Positions 41,560-50,529 of a stretch of DNA of 64,000 nucleotides are shown here, one piece after another. The DNA comes from Pseudomonas sp. TH41. Lineage in GTDB: Bacteria > Pseudomonadota > Gammaproteobacteria > Pseudomonadales > Pseudomonadaceae. Under the pieces are notes generated by a model. The model saw only the letters and a list, made by a program, of their open reading frames with translations, was not told the DNA's origin and did not search any database. A program made the translations under genes and the position numbers. Position 1 is the first letter of the stretch. Every line of letters starts with the position of its first letter. Where the stretch lies: the NCBI RefSeq assembly GCF_016650695.1, contig NZ_JAEKFH010000005.1:372001-436000 (forward strand), written 5' to 3'.

Positions 41560-42690
41560 GTGGCCGCACGACCGCCCAACCGATCGCGATTCGCACCGCG
41601 CTGGTCCACGCTCCGCCGTCTCTTCGGCACAGGTTCGGCTACCACCGCCAGCGGCGCCGCGTCCGGCCGCGTCATCCACGATTACTTCCGTCACAAAGCC
41701 CATTCCCAGGGATACACCCTCAGCCATAGCCAACAGCGCGTGATCGACTGCATGGCGCAGCATGCCTCGGTGCTGTTGGGCACGTCGACGAAGACGCTTC
41801 CCGGCCTTTACCTGCATGGGGCCGTAGGTCGCGGCAAGAGCTGGCTGCTCGACGGTTTTTTCCAGGCCATCCCCCTCGCGGAAAAACAGCGCCTGCACTT
41901 TCATGAATTTTTCGCCCAACTGCACCAGGGCATGTTCCGTCATCGCGATCAGCCGGACGCGCTGGCAACGTCCCTTGATGAACAGCTGCGCGGTTGCCGG
42001 GTGCTATGTTTCGACGAGTTTCACGTCCACGACATCGGCGATGCAATGCTCATCACGCGGCTGTTCAAGGCCTTGTTTCGCCGGGGCATCCTGCTGCTGG
42101 TCACGTCCAACTACCCGCCGGAAGGCTTGCTGCCCAACCCGCTCTACCATGCGCGCTTCAAACCGGTGATCGACCTGATCAACGTGCGAATGCAGGTCAT
42201 GGAGGTTGGCGGCCCGCACGACTACCGCAGCCAGGTCAGAACCCACGCACAGCAACTGTTCACCCGCGGCCATTACGTCTGGCCGGCCACGGTAGCGCAG
42301 CGGCAGGCATTGAGCCTGCCTGAACCCACGCCGACCGCCATCGAGCTGGCTGTCGGGACACGGCATCTTCAAGCCCGATATTGCGAGGGGCGGACCCTCG
42401 GCATGACCTTCAGCCAGCTGTGCGACCGCCCGACGGCGGTGATGGATTACCTGGAGCTGTGCCGCCGTTTCGATCACTGGATCATCTTTGATCTGCCCGA
42501 CCTCGCCGATTGCTCGATCGCCGCGCAGCAGCGCTTCATCAATCTGATCGATGTTTTGTACGATCAGGACAAGCATTTGATTGTGCTCGGACAGCGATCG
42601 CTATGCGAAAGCCTGGGCGGCGATGCCATCGACCTGGCGCGCACGCGTAGCCGGTTGGGGCAGTTGGTCGAGGTCCGGGAAGCCGTTTGA
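41560..42690 (+). CDS. AFG1/ZapE-like P-loop ATPase
   Basis: About 376 aa. Walker A LYLHGAVGRGKSWLLDGFF and Walker B CRVLCFDEFHVHDIGDAMLI, then the conserved LVTSNYPPEGLLPNPLYHARF; all are hallmarks of ZapE/AFG1. ZapE binds FtsZ rings under stress in E. coli. The start is uncertain: GTG 41560 with GGGGGTG upstream is preferred over TTG 41497. Many pseudomonads have another ZapE elsewhere, so this may be a paralogue; GC-rich, Arg-rich N terminus of about 60 residues is extra. Confidence 0.85.
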   Translation: MAARPPNRSRFAPRWSTLRRLFGTGSATTASGAASGRVIHDYFRHKAHSQGYTLSHSQQRVIDCMAQHASVLLGTSTKTLPGLYLHGAVGRGKSWLLDGFFQAIPLAEKQRLHFHEFFAQLHQGMFRHRDQPDALATSLDEQLRGCRVLCFDEFHVHDIGDAMLITRLFKALFRRGILLLVTSNYPPEGLLPNPLYHARFKPVIDLINVRMQVMEVGGPHDYRSQVRTHAQQLFTRGHYVWPATVAQRQALSLPEPTPTAIELAVGTRHLQARYCEGRTLGMTFSQLCDRPTAVMDYLELCRRFDHWIIFDLPDLADCSIAAQQRFINLIDVLYDQDKHLIVLGQRSLCESLGGDAIDLARTRSRLGQLVEVREAV

Positions 42691-42711
42691 TCGATATTTT
42701 CCGGTTTGAGC

Positions 42712-42803
42712 GGCCGCCCCCTTCGCGAGCAAGCCCGCTCCCACAGTTGATCTGTGGCGTTCACAAAACCAATGTGGGAGCGGGCTTGCTCGCGAAGGCG
42801 GCC
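42712..42803. repeat. Family A palindromic repeat pair, inverted order
   Basis: Arms GGCCGCCCCCTTCGCGAGCA and near-complement ending CTCGCGAAGGCGGCC, with TGTGGGAG ends facing the centre. Confidence 0.9.
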
Positions 42804-42887
42804 TGACAGGCAATACACTTTTCCCGCTATCATGTCGCCCATTTCGGGGCCTTCAAGCCCTCTTCCCGATTAAAAGTGAATCTGTTC

Positions 42888-44201
42888 ATGGATACCCTCG
42901 CACAACTGCGCGCCGGCACGCTGACAGGCACTACCCGCCTGGACCTCGTTTGCGGACTGACGGAGTTCCCTCGGGAAATCTTCGACCTGGCGGACTCGCT
43001 GGAGGTGCTCAACCTCAGCGGCAATGCCTTGAGCAGCCTGCCGGACGACCTGCATCGCCTGACCCGTTTGCGCGTGCTGTTCTGCTCGGACAATCTGTTC
43101 ACCGAACTGCCTGCCTGTATGGGTCAATGCACCGCGCTGACAATGATCGGCTTCAAGGCCAACCGCATCGAAAAAGTGCCGGCTGCCGCCCTGCCGCCGT
43201 TACTGCGCTGGCTGATTCTCACCGACAACTGCATCACTGAGCTGCCGACCGAGCTGGGTGAACGCCCGCACCTGCAAAAACTCATGCTGGCCGGTAACCG
43301 CTTGCAGCGCTTGCCCGAAAGCTTGCGTCACTGCCATCGACTCGAACTGATCCGCATCGCCGCCAACCAGTTGACCGAGCTGCCCGAGTGGTTGCTGTCC
43401 CTGCCGAGCCTGACCTGGCTGGCCTACGCGGGTAACCCGCTGGAAACCGAAGCCGATGCGGCCGCCCTTGAAGCGACGGCGAACATCCCTTGGTCGGAGC
43501 TGCGCCTGGAACAGCAACTGGGCGAAGGCGCTTCGGGGGTGATTCATCGGGCGACGTGGGATCGACCGGGGCAATCGGCCGTGCAGGTCGCGGTCAAGCT
43601 CTACAAAGGCGAAATGACCAGCGACGGCTCACCGTTGCACGAAATGAACGCCTGTATCACCGCCGGCCTCCACCCGAATCTGATTCGGGTCGAAGGACGG
43701 ATCGTCAAGCATCCACAGGCCCAGGCCGGGCTGGTGATGCAACTGATCGATCCGAGCTACCGCAACCTCGCCGCACTGCCAAGCCTGGCGTCCTGCAGCC
43801 GGGACATCTATGCCAACGACACCCGTTTCAGTGCTGGCGTGGCATTGCGAATCGCCAATGGCATCGCCTCGGTGGCCGAACACCTGCACCAACAGGGCAT
43901 CACCCACGGTGATCTCTATGGCCACAATATTTTGTGGGACGAGTCGGGTGATTGCCTGCTGGGGGACTTTGGTGCGGCGTCTTTCCACGCCACGTCGGAC
44001 AGCCTGGAAAGCCGTGCATTACAACGGATCGAAGTGCGCGCGTTTGGCGTGTTGCTGGGGGAATTGCTGGAGCGGATCGACTCGGGGCTGAGCGATGAAA
44101 GTCGTCTGCAGCTAGAGGCGTTGCAACAGCGTTGCTGTCAGCCGGAGGTGCTGGCGCGGCCGGGGTTCAGTGAGATTGTGCAAGCGCTTCAAATCGGGTG
44201 A
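42888..44201 (+). CDS. Leucine-rich repeat protein fused to a Ser/Thr-kinase-like domain
   Basis: 437 aa. Residues about 15-200 are six to seven leucine-rich repeats of the bacterial type (SLEVLNLSGNALSSLPDDLH, HLQKLMLAGNRLQRLPESLR, TWLAYAGNPL). Residues about 210-437 form a small kinase domain: glycine loop LGEGASGVIHRA, ATP-site Lys in VAVKLYKGE, catalytic loop ITHGDLYGHNILWD (HRD as HGD) and Mg-binding DFG in LGDFGAAS. The RD-type Arg is missing. No signal or membrane segment, so cytosolic. ATG 42888 is used; GTG 42876 is possible. Substrate and ligand unknown. Confidence 0.87.
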   Translation: MDTLAQLRAGTLTGTTRLDLVCGLTEFPREIFDLADSLEVLNLSGNALSSLPDDLHRLTRLRVLFCSDNLFTELPACMGQCTALTMIGFKANRIEKVPAAALPPLLRWLILTDNCITELPTELGERPHLQKLMLAGNRLQRLPESLRHCHRLELIRIAANQLTELPEWLLSLPSLTWLAYAGNPLETEADAAALEATANIPWSELRLEQQLGEGASGVIHRATWDRPGQSAVQVAVKLYKGEMTSDGSPLHEMNACITAGLHPNLIRVEGRIVKHPQAQAGLVMQLIDPSYRNLAALPSLASCSRDIYANDTRFSAGVALRIANGIASVAEHLHQQGITHGDLYGHNILWDESGDCLLGDFGAASFHATSDSLESRALQRIEVRAFGVLLGELLERIDSGLSDESRLQLEALQQRCCQPEVLARPGFSEIVQALQIG

Positions 44202-44206
44202 TGTGC

Positions 44207-44285
44207 AAAAAAGATCGCAGCCTGCGGCAGCTCCTACAGGGTTTTGTGTACACCTGTAGGAGCTGCCGAAGGCTGCGATCTTTTG
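44207..44285. repeat. Family B palindromic repeat pair with unlike arms
   Basis: Left arm GATCGCAGCCTGCGGCAGCT, right arm AGCTGCCGAAGGCTGCGATC: the left carries the TGCGGC sub-type, the right the TTCGGC sub-type. Between convergent genes. Confidence 0.9.
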
Positions 44286-44289
44286 ATCT

Positions 44290-44997
44290 TTAACCAGCCA
44301 ACCCGACAAACATGTCCTGCACGTCATCATGGTTATCGAGGCCTTCCAGGAACGCTTCGACTTCAGCCATTTGCTCATCGCTCAACCCGGTGACCGGGTT
44401 CTTCGGCTGATAGCCCAACTTGGCCGACAACACGGTGAAACCTTGCTCAGGCAGGGCTTTTTGCACGGCATCCAGGTCTGCAGGCTCGGTCAGGAACAGG
44501 GTGGTGCCTTCTTCTTCACCCGGCTCGAAATCCTGGGCGCCCGCTTCAATGGCCGCCATTTCCGGATCGGCGTCAGGGCTGTCCGGGGACGCCTCGATCA
44601 TGCCGACGTGGTTGAAGTCCCAGGCCACCGAACCGGAAGCGCCCAGTTGGCCCTTGCGGAAGGCGACGCGGATTTCGGCGACGGTGCGGTTGATGTTATC
44701 CGTCACGCATTCGACGATCAGCGGCACCTGATGCGGGGCAAAACCTTCATAGGTCACGCGATGGTATTGCACGGTCTCGCCGAGCTGGCCCGACCCTTTC
44801 TTGATCGCACGTTCCAGGGTTTCACGTGGCATCGAAGCCTTTTTCGCTTGCTCGACCACCAGGCGCAGGTGCGCGTTGGTGGCGACATCGGCGCCGTTGC
44901 GCGCAGCAATAGTGATTTCTTTCACCAGTTTGCCGAAGATCTTGCCCTTGGCGTTAGATGCCGCTTCTTTGTGTTTAACCTTCCACTGTGCGCCCAT
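44290..44997 (-). CDS. YebC/PmpR family regulator, YeeN-like
   Basis: 235 aa. Begins MGAQWKVKHKEAASNAKGKI; the YebC three-domain fold is marked by KLVKEITIAARNGADVATNA and the acidic loop with ECVTDNINRTVAEIR. Family members act as DNA-binding regulators or, as recently recognised, translation factors that relieve ribosome stalling at proline runs. The WKVKH start marks the YeeN branch, distinct from the ruvC-linked YebC. Preceded by a good purine-rich site. Confidence 0.93.
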   Translation of the reverse strand: MGAQWKVKHKEAASNAKGKIFGKLVKEITIAARNGADVATNAHLRLVVEQAKKASMPRETLERAIKKGSGQLGETVQYHRVTYEGFAPHQVPLIVECVTDNINRTVAEIRVAFRKGQLGASGSVAWDFNHVGMIEASPDSPDADPEMAAIEAGAQDFEPGEEEGTTLFLTEPADLDAVQKALPEQGFTVLSAKLGYQPKNPVTGLSDEQMAEVEAFLEGLDNHDDVQDMFVGLAG

Positions 44998-45230
44998 TTA
45001 CTCACTCTCTTATCTGTGGCGCCGAGACATCTATTGGCCGACGCATGGCGCCAAGTTTATACGGCCTAAAGTTGGCAATCGACCACAAATTCTGACTTAT
45101 ACACCGGCACAACGGATCGACATCTTCCCCAGCGGTTGTAGGGCGATTCTGAAAAGTCGATTTACGGTGTCCCTAAACGGCAAGGGTTTCGTACCCTCTG
45201 CACCCGTATTCCCAGGCAGAAGCGCAATCG

Positions 45231-46553
45231 ATGCACAACGACAAGGAAAGTCCCCTCACCCTGACACTGCTCGACGACGAGTTGAGTTTGCAGGTGTTGC
45301 AGTTCAGTGGCCATGAAGCCCTCAACCAGCCTTATCGATTCGACATCGAAGCCATCGGACTGGCACCGACGATCAGTCTTGATCGTCTGCTGCAACTACC
45401 GGTGTTCCTGAGCCTGGGGGATGGCACAGGCATTCACGGCATCCTGCACAGCGCCAGCCGCGAGCATCGCGGCCCACACCGAACCGGCTACCACCTGGTG
45501 TTGGTGCCTTACATTCAAAACCTCGACCGCCAGCGTTCCCGCCGGGTATTTCATCAACTCGGTGTGCCAGCCATCCTGCGTCAGTTGCTTGAAGAAAACG
45601 CGCTGCCCGAAAACAGCTATCGGTTTGAACTACCGAGCGCGCGCTATCCCATCCGGCCATTTTGCATTCAGTTTGATGAAAGTGACCTGGCGTTCCTGCA
45701 AAGGCTCTGTGAAGAAGAAGGCATCCACTTTCACTTCGAACATCGGCGCGACGGCCATGTGCTGGTACTGGCGGATGACAGCCTGAGTTTCCCCCAGGAG
45801 CCACTGCTGATGCCTTTTCAGGGCGATACGCCTCATCACCTGAATGGGCCGGTGATCAGTGAATTGTTCCAGCGTCACACCTCACCGCCACTCGCCGCGC
45901 ACTCCGCCCCGCAGCCACTGCAACGTGAGCAACCCAGCCGTCGAATACTGGAGCGGCTGCGCTGCCTGCATTGGCAGATCCAAGGTCAAAGCAACCAGAG
46001 TCAATTGCGCAGCGGGCGAATCGTACAAGTGTCTGAACATCCGCTCCCCAGCTTCAACGATCAGTGGCTGCTGACCGAGATTCGGCATCAGGGTCAACAA
46101 CCGTCGATTCTCGCCGACGACCGCATCGACATTGCCCGGCGTTACACCAATCGGTTCACCGCCATTCCGTGGTCAACCGTGTTCAGGCCTGCGCTCACAC
46201 ATGCCAGACCGCGCATTCCGGGCTTTCAGACAGCCAGGGTGCTGGGCCCTGCCGGGCAACCTTCGCCGCTGGATGAACGCGGGCGGATACAGGTCAGGTT
46301 GTGGCCAACACCTGCGTCCGATGCCGGCGAATCCTCCGGCATCTGGCTGCCCGTTGTGCTCGCAGCGCCTGACGGTCGGATCGATCCTTCCCGGCTGCCC
46401 CTGGGTGGCTGCGAAGTGCTCATCAGTTTTCTCGACAGCGACCCGGACCGTCCGGTGCTGTGCGCTGCCGCGAGCACCCCGCCAGCACCTCGAATCGCTT
46501 ACGAGCCCCGCAACGATGGCCGATTACTGCTCGATTGGCTGATCAACCGCTAG
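45231..46553 (+). CDS. Short VgrG-like protein without a needle domain
   Basis: 440 aa. Residues about 10-330 match the gp27/gp44 hub part of VgrG (LQFSGHEALNQPYRFDIEAI, CIQFDESDLAFLQRLCEEEG, FEHRRDGHVLVLAD); residues about 335-430 are the gp5 OB-fold (ARVLGPAGQPSPLDERGRIQ). The protein stops after the OB fold: there is no triple-stranded beta-helix spike and no effector. Usual VgrG proteins exceed 600 aa. No type VI genes lie beside it. Could act as a truncated hub, an adaptor or a relic. Confidence 0.85.
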   Translation: MHNDKESPLTLTLLDDELSLQVLQFSGHEALNQPYRFDIEAIGLAPTISLDRLLQLPVFLSLGDGTGIHGILHSASREHRGPHRTGYHLVLVPYIQNLDRQRSRRVFHQLGVPAILRQLLEENALPENSYRFELPSARYPIRPFCIQFDESDLAFLQRLCEEEGIHFHFEHRRDGHVLVLADDSLSFPQEPLLMPFQGDTPHHLNGPVISELFQRHTSPPLAAHSAPQPLQREQPSRRILERLRCLHWQIQGQSNQSQLRSGRIVQVSEHPLPSFNDQWLLTEIRHQGQQPSILADDRIDIARRYTNRFTAIPWSTVFRPALTHARPRIPGFQTARVLGPAGQPSPLDERGRIQVRLWPTPASDAGESSGIWLPVVLAAPDGRIDPSRLPLGGCEVLISFLDSDPDRPVLCAAASTPPAPRIAYEPRNDGRLLLDWLINR

Positions 46554-46559
46554 GCGTAC

Positions 46560-47951
46560 TCAACCCTTGTCAGCCTTGCCGGCCGCGGCGGCGAATTTCG
46601 CCAGGCGCACATCGAGATGCCGTGGCCGACGCCCGTGATCCTCGGCGCGCTCCTTGCGGCGGATGGCGTTGCGCACCATCAGTGAACCGAGATAACGGAT
46701 CGGCTCCGGTGGAAAGAAGCCCAACGGGCCGTTGACCAGCGGTGAACGCGTCCACGCATTGTCCAATCCCTGAACCATTGAAGCGAGAATCTGCCCGCCC
46801 ATATGACAGGGCCCGACCCCGCTGCCGGAATAGCCGAAACCGTAGAACACGTTGCCGCTGGCACTCATCTGGCCGAAGAACGGCAGCCCCGTCACCGAGC
46901 GATCTGACGGACCGTTCCAGGTGGCCTCGACCTTGACCCCGGCAAACGCCGGAAAGAACTCGGCGAGGCTGTGCTGCAACAGCCCCGCATACGGCGACGG
47001 CTGATCAAACACGGGCAACATCCGTCCACCATAGGCAAAGGTGTTGCCGCCCTTGCCGAGCATGATTCGACCGTCCGGGGTGTTGTGGTAGTAGTGCACG
47101 AAAATTCGCGAATCGAGCACGGTCACGCCACTGGTCAAGCCGATTTCATTGAGCAGGTCCGGGCGCGGCTCAGTGATCAGCATGTCGCTGGAAACGATCG
47201 CCACACTGCGCTCGAACTGCGGGAATGCGCGGGCCATCCACGCGTTCATCGCCAACACCACCCGGTCCGCACGAACGGTGCCGTTCGGCGTCCGGATGCC
47301 GGCGGGCGCGCCCTCCTCCAGCCCGGTCATCGCGGTGTTCTCGTGAATCCTCACCCCGAGTTGCAAGGCAACCCGGCGCAACCCGCGCACCAGTTTTCCT
47401 GGTTGCACGCTGGCGGCGGCTGGCGAAAACCAGCCTTCCAGATGCTTGCTGGAACCGGCCATGCGTTGCACATCGGCCACTGGTCGTTGGCTGAAGGAGT
47501 TGATCCCGTTGCGCTCCAACGCCGCAATCACGGCGTCGGTCGAACCGCATTGCGCACGGTTGGTCGCGGTGTAGAGCGTGCCGTCGAGGCGGTAGTCGGC
47601 GTCCACCGCGTACTGTTCGCAGAAGGCGCCGATGGCATGGATGCTGCGCTCGGATTCCTTGACCAACCGCACCGCCTCTTCGACGCCGAACAACCTTTCC
47701 AGCGTGAAATACTTGGCCGACCACGACAGCGCACAACCACCGTTGCGCCCGCTGGCGCCAGCCCCGCAAATGTCCGCTTCAATCAGCAGCACCTCCAGTT
47801 CAGGGTTCTGCTCCTTGAGCATGATCGCGGTCCACAATCCGGTGTAGCCGCCGCCGACGATGCAGACATCGGCGCGGGTATCGCCCGCCAAGGGTTTGCA
47901 CGGCGCGCAGGATTCGGCCTCCAGCGCCTGTTCCAGCCAGAAAGGTCTCAT
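46560..47951 (-). CDS. FAD-dependent amine/amino acid oxidoreductase (DadA-like)
   Basis: 463 aa. GxGxxG motif CIVGGGYTGLWTAIML at about 30, DAO-fold segments ADICGAGASGRNGGCALSWS and GPSDRSVTGLPFFGQM, and a C-terminal YGFGYSGSGVGPCHMGG stretch. It oxidises a primary or secondary amine. It lies 10 bases after an organophosphate-type carrier and close to phnW/phnX, so an aminophosphonate or its N-methyl form is a plausible substrate, inferred from context only. Confidence 0.85.
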   Translation of the reverse strand: MRPFWLEQALEAESCAPCKPLAGDTRADVCIVGGGYTGLWTAIMLKEQNPELEVLLIEADICGAGASGRNGGCALSWSAKYFTLERLFGVEEAVRLVKESERSIHAIGAFCEQYAVDADYRLDGTLYTATNRAQCGSTDAVIAALERNGINSFSQRPVADVQRMAGSSKHLEGWFSPAAASVQPGKLVRGLRRVALQLGVRIHENTAMTGLEEGAPAGIRTPNGTVRADRVVLAMNAWMARAFPQFERSVAIVSSDMLITEPRPDLLNEIGLTSGVTVLDSRIFVHYYHNTPDGRIMLGKGGNTFAYGGRMLPVFDQPSPYAGLLQHSLAEFFPAFAGVKVEATWNGPSDRSVTGLPFFGQMSASGNVFYGFGYSGSGVGPCHMGGQILASMVQGLDNAWTRSPLVNGPLGFFPPEPIRYLGSLMVRNAIRRKERAEDHGRRPRHLDVRLAKFAAAAGKADKG

Positions 47952-47961
47952 CGGTAAATCC

Positions 47962-49287
47962 TCAGGTACGCAGGGGTTTGACGCTCATCGGCCGGTTCGG
48001 CACGAACGCGTTATCAGCACGCAAGCCAGCCGGGCGGCTGTTCCAGTGCGGGATCAGCACGAAGGCAGAGAACATCGCGCAGCCGGCGAAGACGATGAAC
48101 ACCGTCACCGAATCGAAGTAACCTGGCAGCAAACCGCCGAGAATCGCCCCGACCGAGCCGCAACCGTTGACGAAGCCTGCCGCCGTGGCGCCGGCCTTCG
48201 CGGTGCCGAAATCAATCGCCGCCGCGCCGCTGATCATCGAGTCCGGGCCGTACAGGGTCAGGCCCATGACGAACAGCAGTGCCACCACCAACACGACGCT
48301 GCCGGTGTGCAAAGCGCCCATGAACAGCGCCAGCGAAACGGTCAACGCCAACAGGCTGAGCACGCAGGCGGGCATCCGTCGGGCGCCGAACACTTTGTCC
48401 GAGGCCAGGCCGAGCAGGATGGGCCCGAGCAACCCGGCCAGTTCGAACGAGGTCGGAATGATCGCCGCGCCGACCTTGCCCACCGTCGGCATCTGCTCGA
48501 AGACGATCACCGGTCCCCAGAGCAAAATCGCGTAGCGCGCCGGTTTCAGCAGAAAGTAGGCGAAGCCGAGCACCAACACGGTACGGTTGCGCAGGATTTC
48601 CTTTAACGGCTCCAGAACACTGATTTTGCTTTGTGCATAGGCCTCATCGGCCGTCAGCTCCGGCTCCGGTTCCACCGCCGGCAAGCCGACATCTTCCGGT
48701 TTGTTACGTTGAAAAATAAAAAACAGCACGGCGACCAGCCCAACCACCGCCGCACTGGAAATGAACGCCGCATGCCAGGTGCCGATGAGCGTGTACGCCC
48801 ACCAGCCGGCAAACGGCGAGGCCACCAGCCCGCCAAAGGCGTAGCAGGAGCTCCATAATCCGAGTACCCGCCCGCGTTGCTCGGCGGGAAAGAAACTCCC
48901 TATGTTTTTGCACAGCCCCGACCATCCCGTGGACTGCGCCAGCCCCTGAATCAGCATGCACGTGGCGAAGATCGGTAACGTTGCGAAGCTGCCCATCACC
49001 AGCGCTGCCGCCGCCGAAATCAGCAACCCGCCGAGCACCACGACCCGTGGGCCAAAGCGGTCGGCAACGATGCCCCAGGTGAATTGCCCGATGGCGTAAG
49101 CGGCGAGGTAGATCGCGTCGAGGTTGGCCATGGCCATTTTGTCGAGCATGAAGGTGGGGTCTTCAGCGATCCCCAGTTTTGCAACGGAAAAGGCTTTGCG
49201 GGTGAAATAGAACGCGGCGTAAGCGAGCCAGGTGATCGCGAAGATCTGCACGCGCCAACGCTTGATGGTGCCGATGTGATTGTTCAT
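47962..49287 (-). CDS. MFS transporter, organophosphate:Pi antiporter (GlpT/UhpT) type
   Basis: 441 aa with 12 membrane helices. Motifs such as YAAFYFTRKAFSVAK and GWSGLCKNIGSFFPAEQRGR place it in the OPA branch of the MFS, whose members import glycerol-3-phosphate, hexose phosphates or phosphonates. Gene order with the FAD oxidase and phnWX points to 2-aminoethylphosphonate or a related phosphonate as solute (inference). Divergent from a LysR gene of the aminoethylphosphonate type. Confidence 0.9.
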   Translation of the reverse strand: MNNHIGTIKRWRVQIFAITWLAYAAFYFTRKAFSVAKLGIAEDPTFMLDKMAMANLDAIYLAAYAIGQFTWGIVADRFGPRVVVLGGLLISAAAALVMGSFATLPIFATCMLIQGLAQSTGWSGLCKNIGSFFPAEQRGRVLGLWSSCYAFGGLVASPFAGWWAYTLIGTWHAAFISSAAVVGLVAVLFFIFQRNKPEDVGLPAVEPEPELTADEAYAQSKISVLEPLKEILRNRTVLVLGFAYFLLKPARYAILLWGPVIVFEQMPTVGKVGAAIIPTSFELAGLLGPILLGLASDKVFGARRMPACVLSLLALTVSLALFMGALHTGSVVLVVALLFVMGLTLYGPDSMISGAAAIDFGTAKAGATAAGFVNGCGSVGAILGGLLPGYFDSVTVFIVFAGCAMFSAFVLIPHWNSRPAGLRADNAFVPNRPMSVKPLRT

Positions 49288-49553
49288 TGTGGTTCTGACC
49301 TCAGGGTGTGAGTGTGCCGGCAGAATTGGAAGAAAACGCCTGTGTTTTTATTGTTGAGCACTGCGATATCGCCCTGTCCCTGGGGCGTTACCGGTCAGAT
49401 GAGGCCTGCAGTTGCACGCACAGGCTCATGGCCCCGGATGCTGTCGACTGACCAGTCACCGGGGCTGAGAGCGATAAAAACAATTACTGATTAATAAGTG
49501 AAATCGATTTATCGTATTTCCAATATAAGCTCAGCTTGTTACTGGAGGTTTCG

Positions 49554-50426
49554 ATGTCGGTTTCCCACGCCCAGCTCAAAGCCTTCCACGCGGTCGCCGT
49601 TCACGGAAGCTTCACCAAAGCCGCCGAGCGGTTATTCCTCACGCAACCGGCCGTTTCCGACCAAGTGCGCAAGCTCGAAGAGCGTTTCGGTGTGCTGCTG
49701 TTTCACCGCAACAAACGTTCGGTGCGCCTGACCGATCTGGGCGAGCGGTTGTTGGGCATTACTCAACGGCTTTTCGTCATCGAGGCCGAAGCACAGGAGT
49801 TGCTTCAAGACTCCCAGGCGTTGCAGACCGGCAGCCTGATTCTGGCGGTGGATGCGCCGGTACATGTGCTGCCGCAAATCGCCCGCTTCTGCGAACGCTA
49901 TCCCGGCATCAGCGTGAAGATCGAAACCGGCAACACCGATGAATCATTGTTCCGGCTGTTCAACTATCAGGCCGATCTGGCGTTGTTGGGGCGTGATGTC
50001 AGCGACGAGCGACTGATCTCGCTGCCGCTGCGCAATGACCCGATGGTAGCGTTCGTTTCGCGCAATCATCCGTGGGCGGATCGTGAATCCATCTGCCTGG
50101 CGGACCTGGATGACACGCCTCTGGTACTGCGGGAAATCGGTTCGGTGACGCGCCAGACCCTGGAGGAGGAAATGGCCCGGGCGGGGTTTCGGATTCGACC
50201 GGCGATTCAAGTGGAGGGCCGAGAAGCAGCACGAGAAGCGGTGGTCGTGGGGATTGGCGTCGGCGTGGTGTCGGCAGCGGAGTTCGGTGCGGATTCGCGG
50301 GTGTGTGCGTTGCCGATCACCGACTGCACGCGGCGGCTGACGGAGACGTTGGTGTGCTTGCGCGAGCAGAGTTCGCGGCGGGTAGTGGCGACGTTTCTGG
50401 AGATGGTTCGCGAGAGTCTGGTGTAG
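49554..50426 (+). CDS. LysR family regulator, aminoethylphosphonate type (copy 1)
   Basis: 290 aa. ATG 49554 is set by a perfect GGAGG 6 bases upstream. Winged helix (about 5-62; FHAVAVHGSFTKAAERLFLT) and effector domain. The C-terminal EGREAAREAVVVGIGVGVVS segment is shared with the second LysR gene 100 bases downstream, so the two are paralogues. Divergent from the MFS/oxidase operon, which it probably controls. Confidence 0.92.
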   Translation: MSVSHAQLKAFHAVAVHGSFTKAAERLFLTQPAVSDQVRKLEERFGVLLFHRNKRSVRLTDLGERLLGITQRLFVIEAEAQELLQDSQALQTGSLILAVDAPVHVLPQIARFCERYPGISVKIETGNTDESLFRLFNYQADLALLGRDVSDERLISLPLRNDPMVAFVSRNHPWADRESICLADLDDTPLVLREIGSVTRQTLEEEMARAGFRIRPAIQVEGREAAREAVVVGIGVGVVSAAEFGADSRVCALPITDCTRRLTETLVCLREQSSRRVVATFLEMVRESLV

Positions 50427-50434
50427 GCAGGTCC

Positions 50435-50519
50435 GGCCCCTTCGCGAGCAGGCTCGCTCCCACAGGGGTTATGTGAACGCCGCAGATCCAGTGTGGGAGC
50501 GAGCCTGCTCGCGAAGGCC
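50435..50519. repeat. Family A palindromic repeat pair, inverted order
   Basis: Arms GGCCCCTTCGCGAGCAGGCT and near-complement ending GCGAAGGCC, between two convergent LysR genes. Confidence 0.9.
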
Positions 50520-50529
50520 GCACCTCGGT

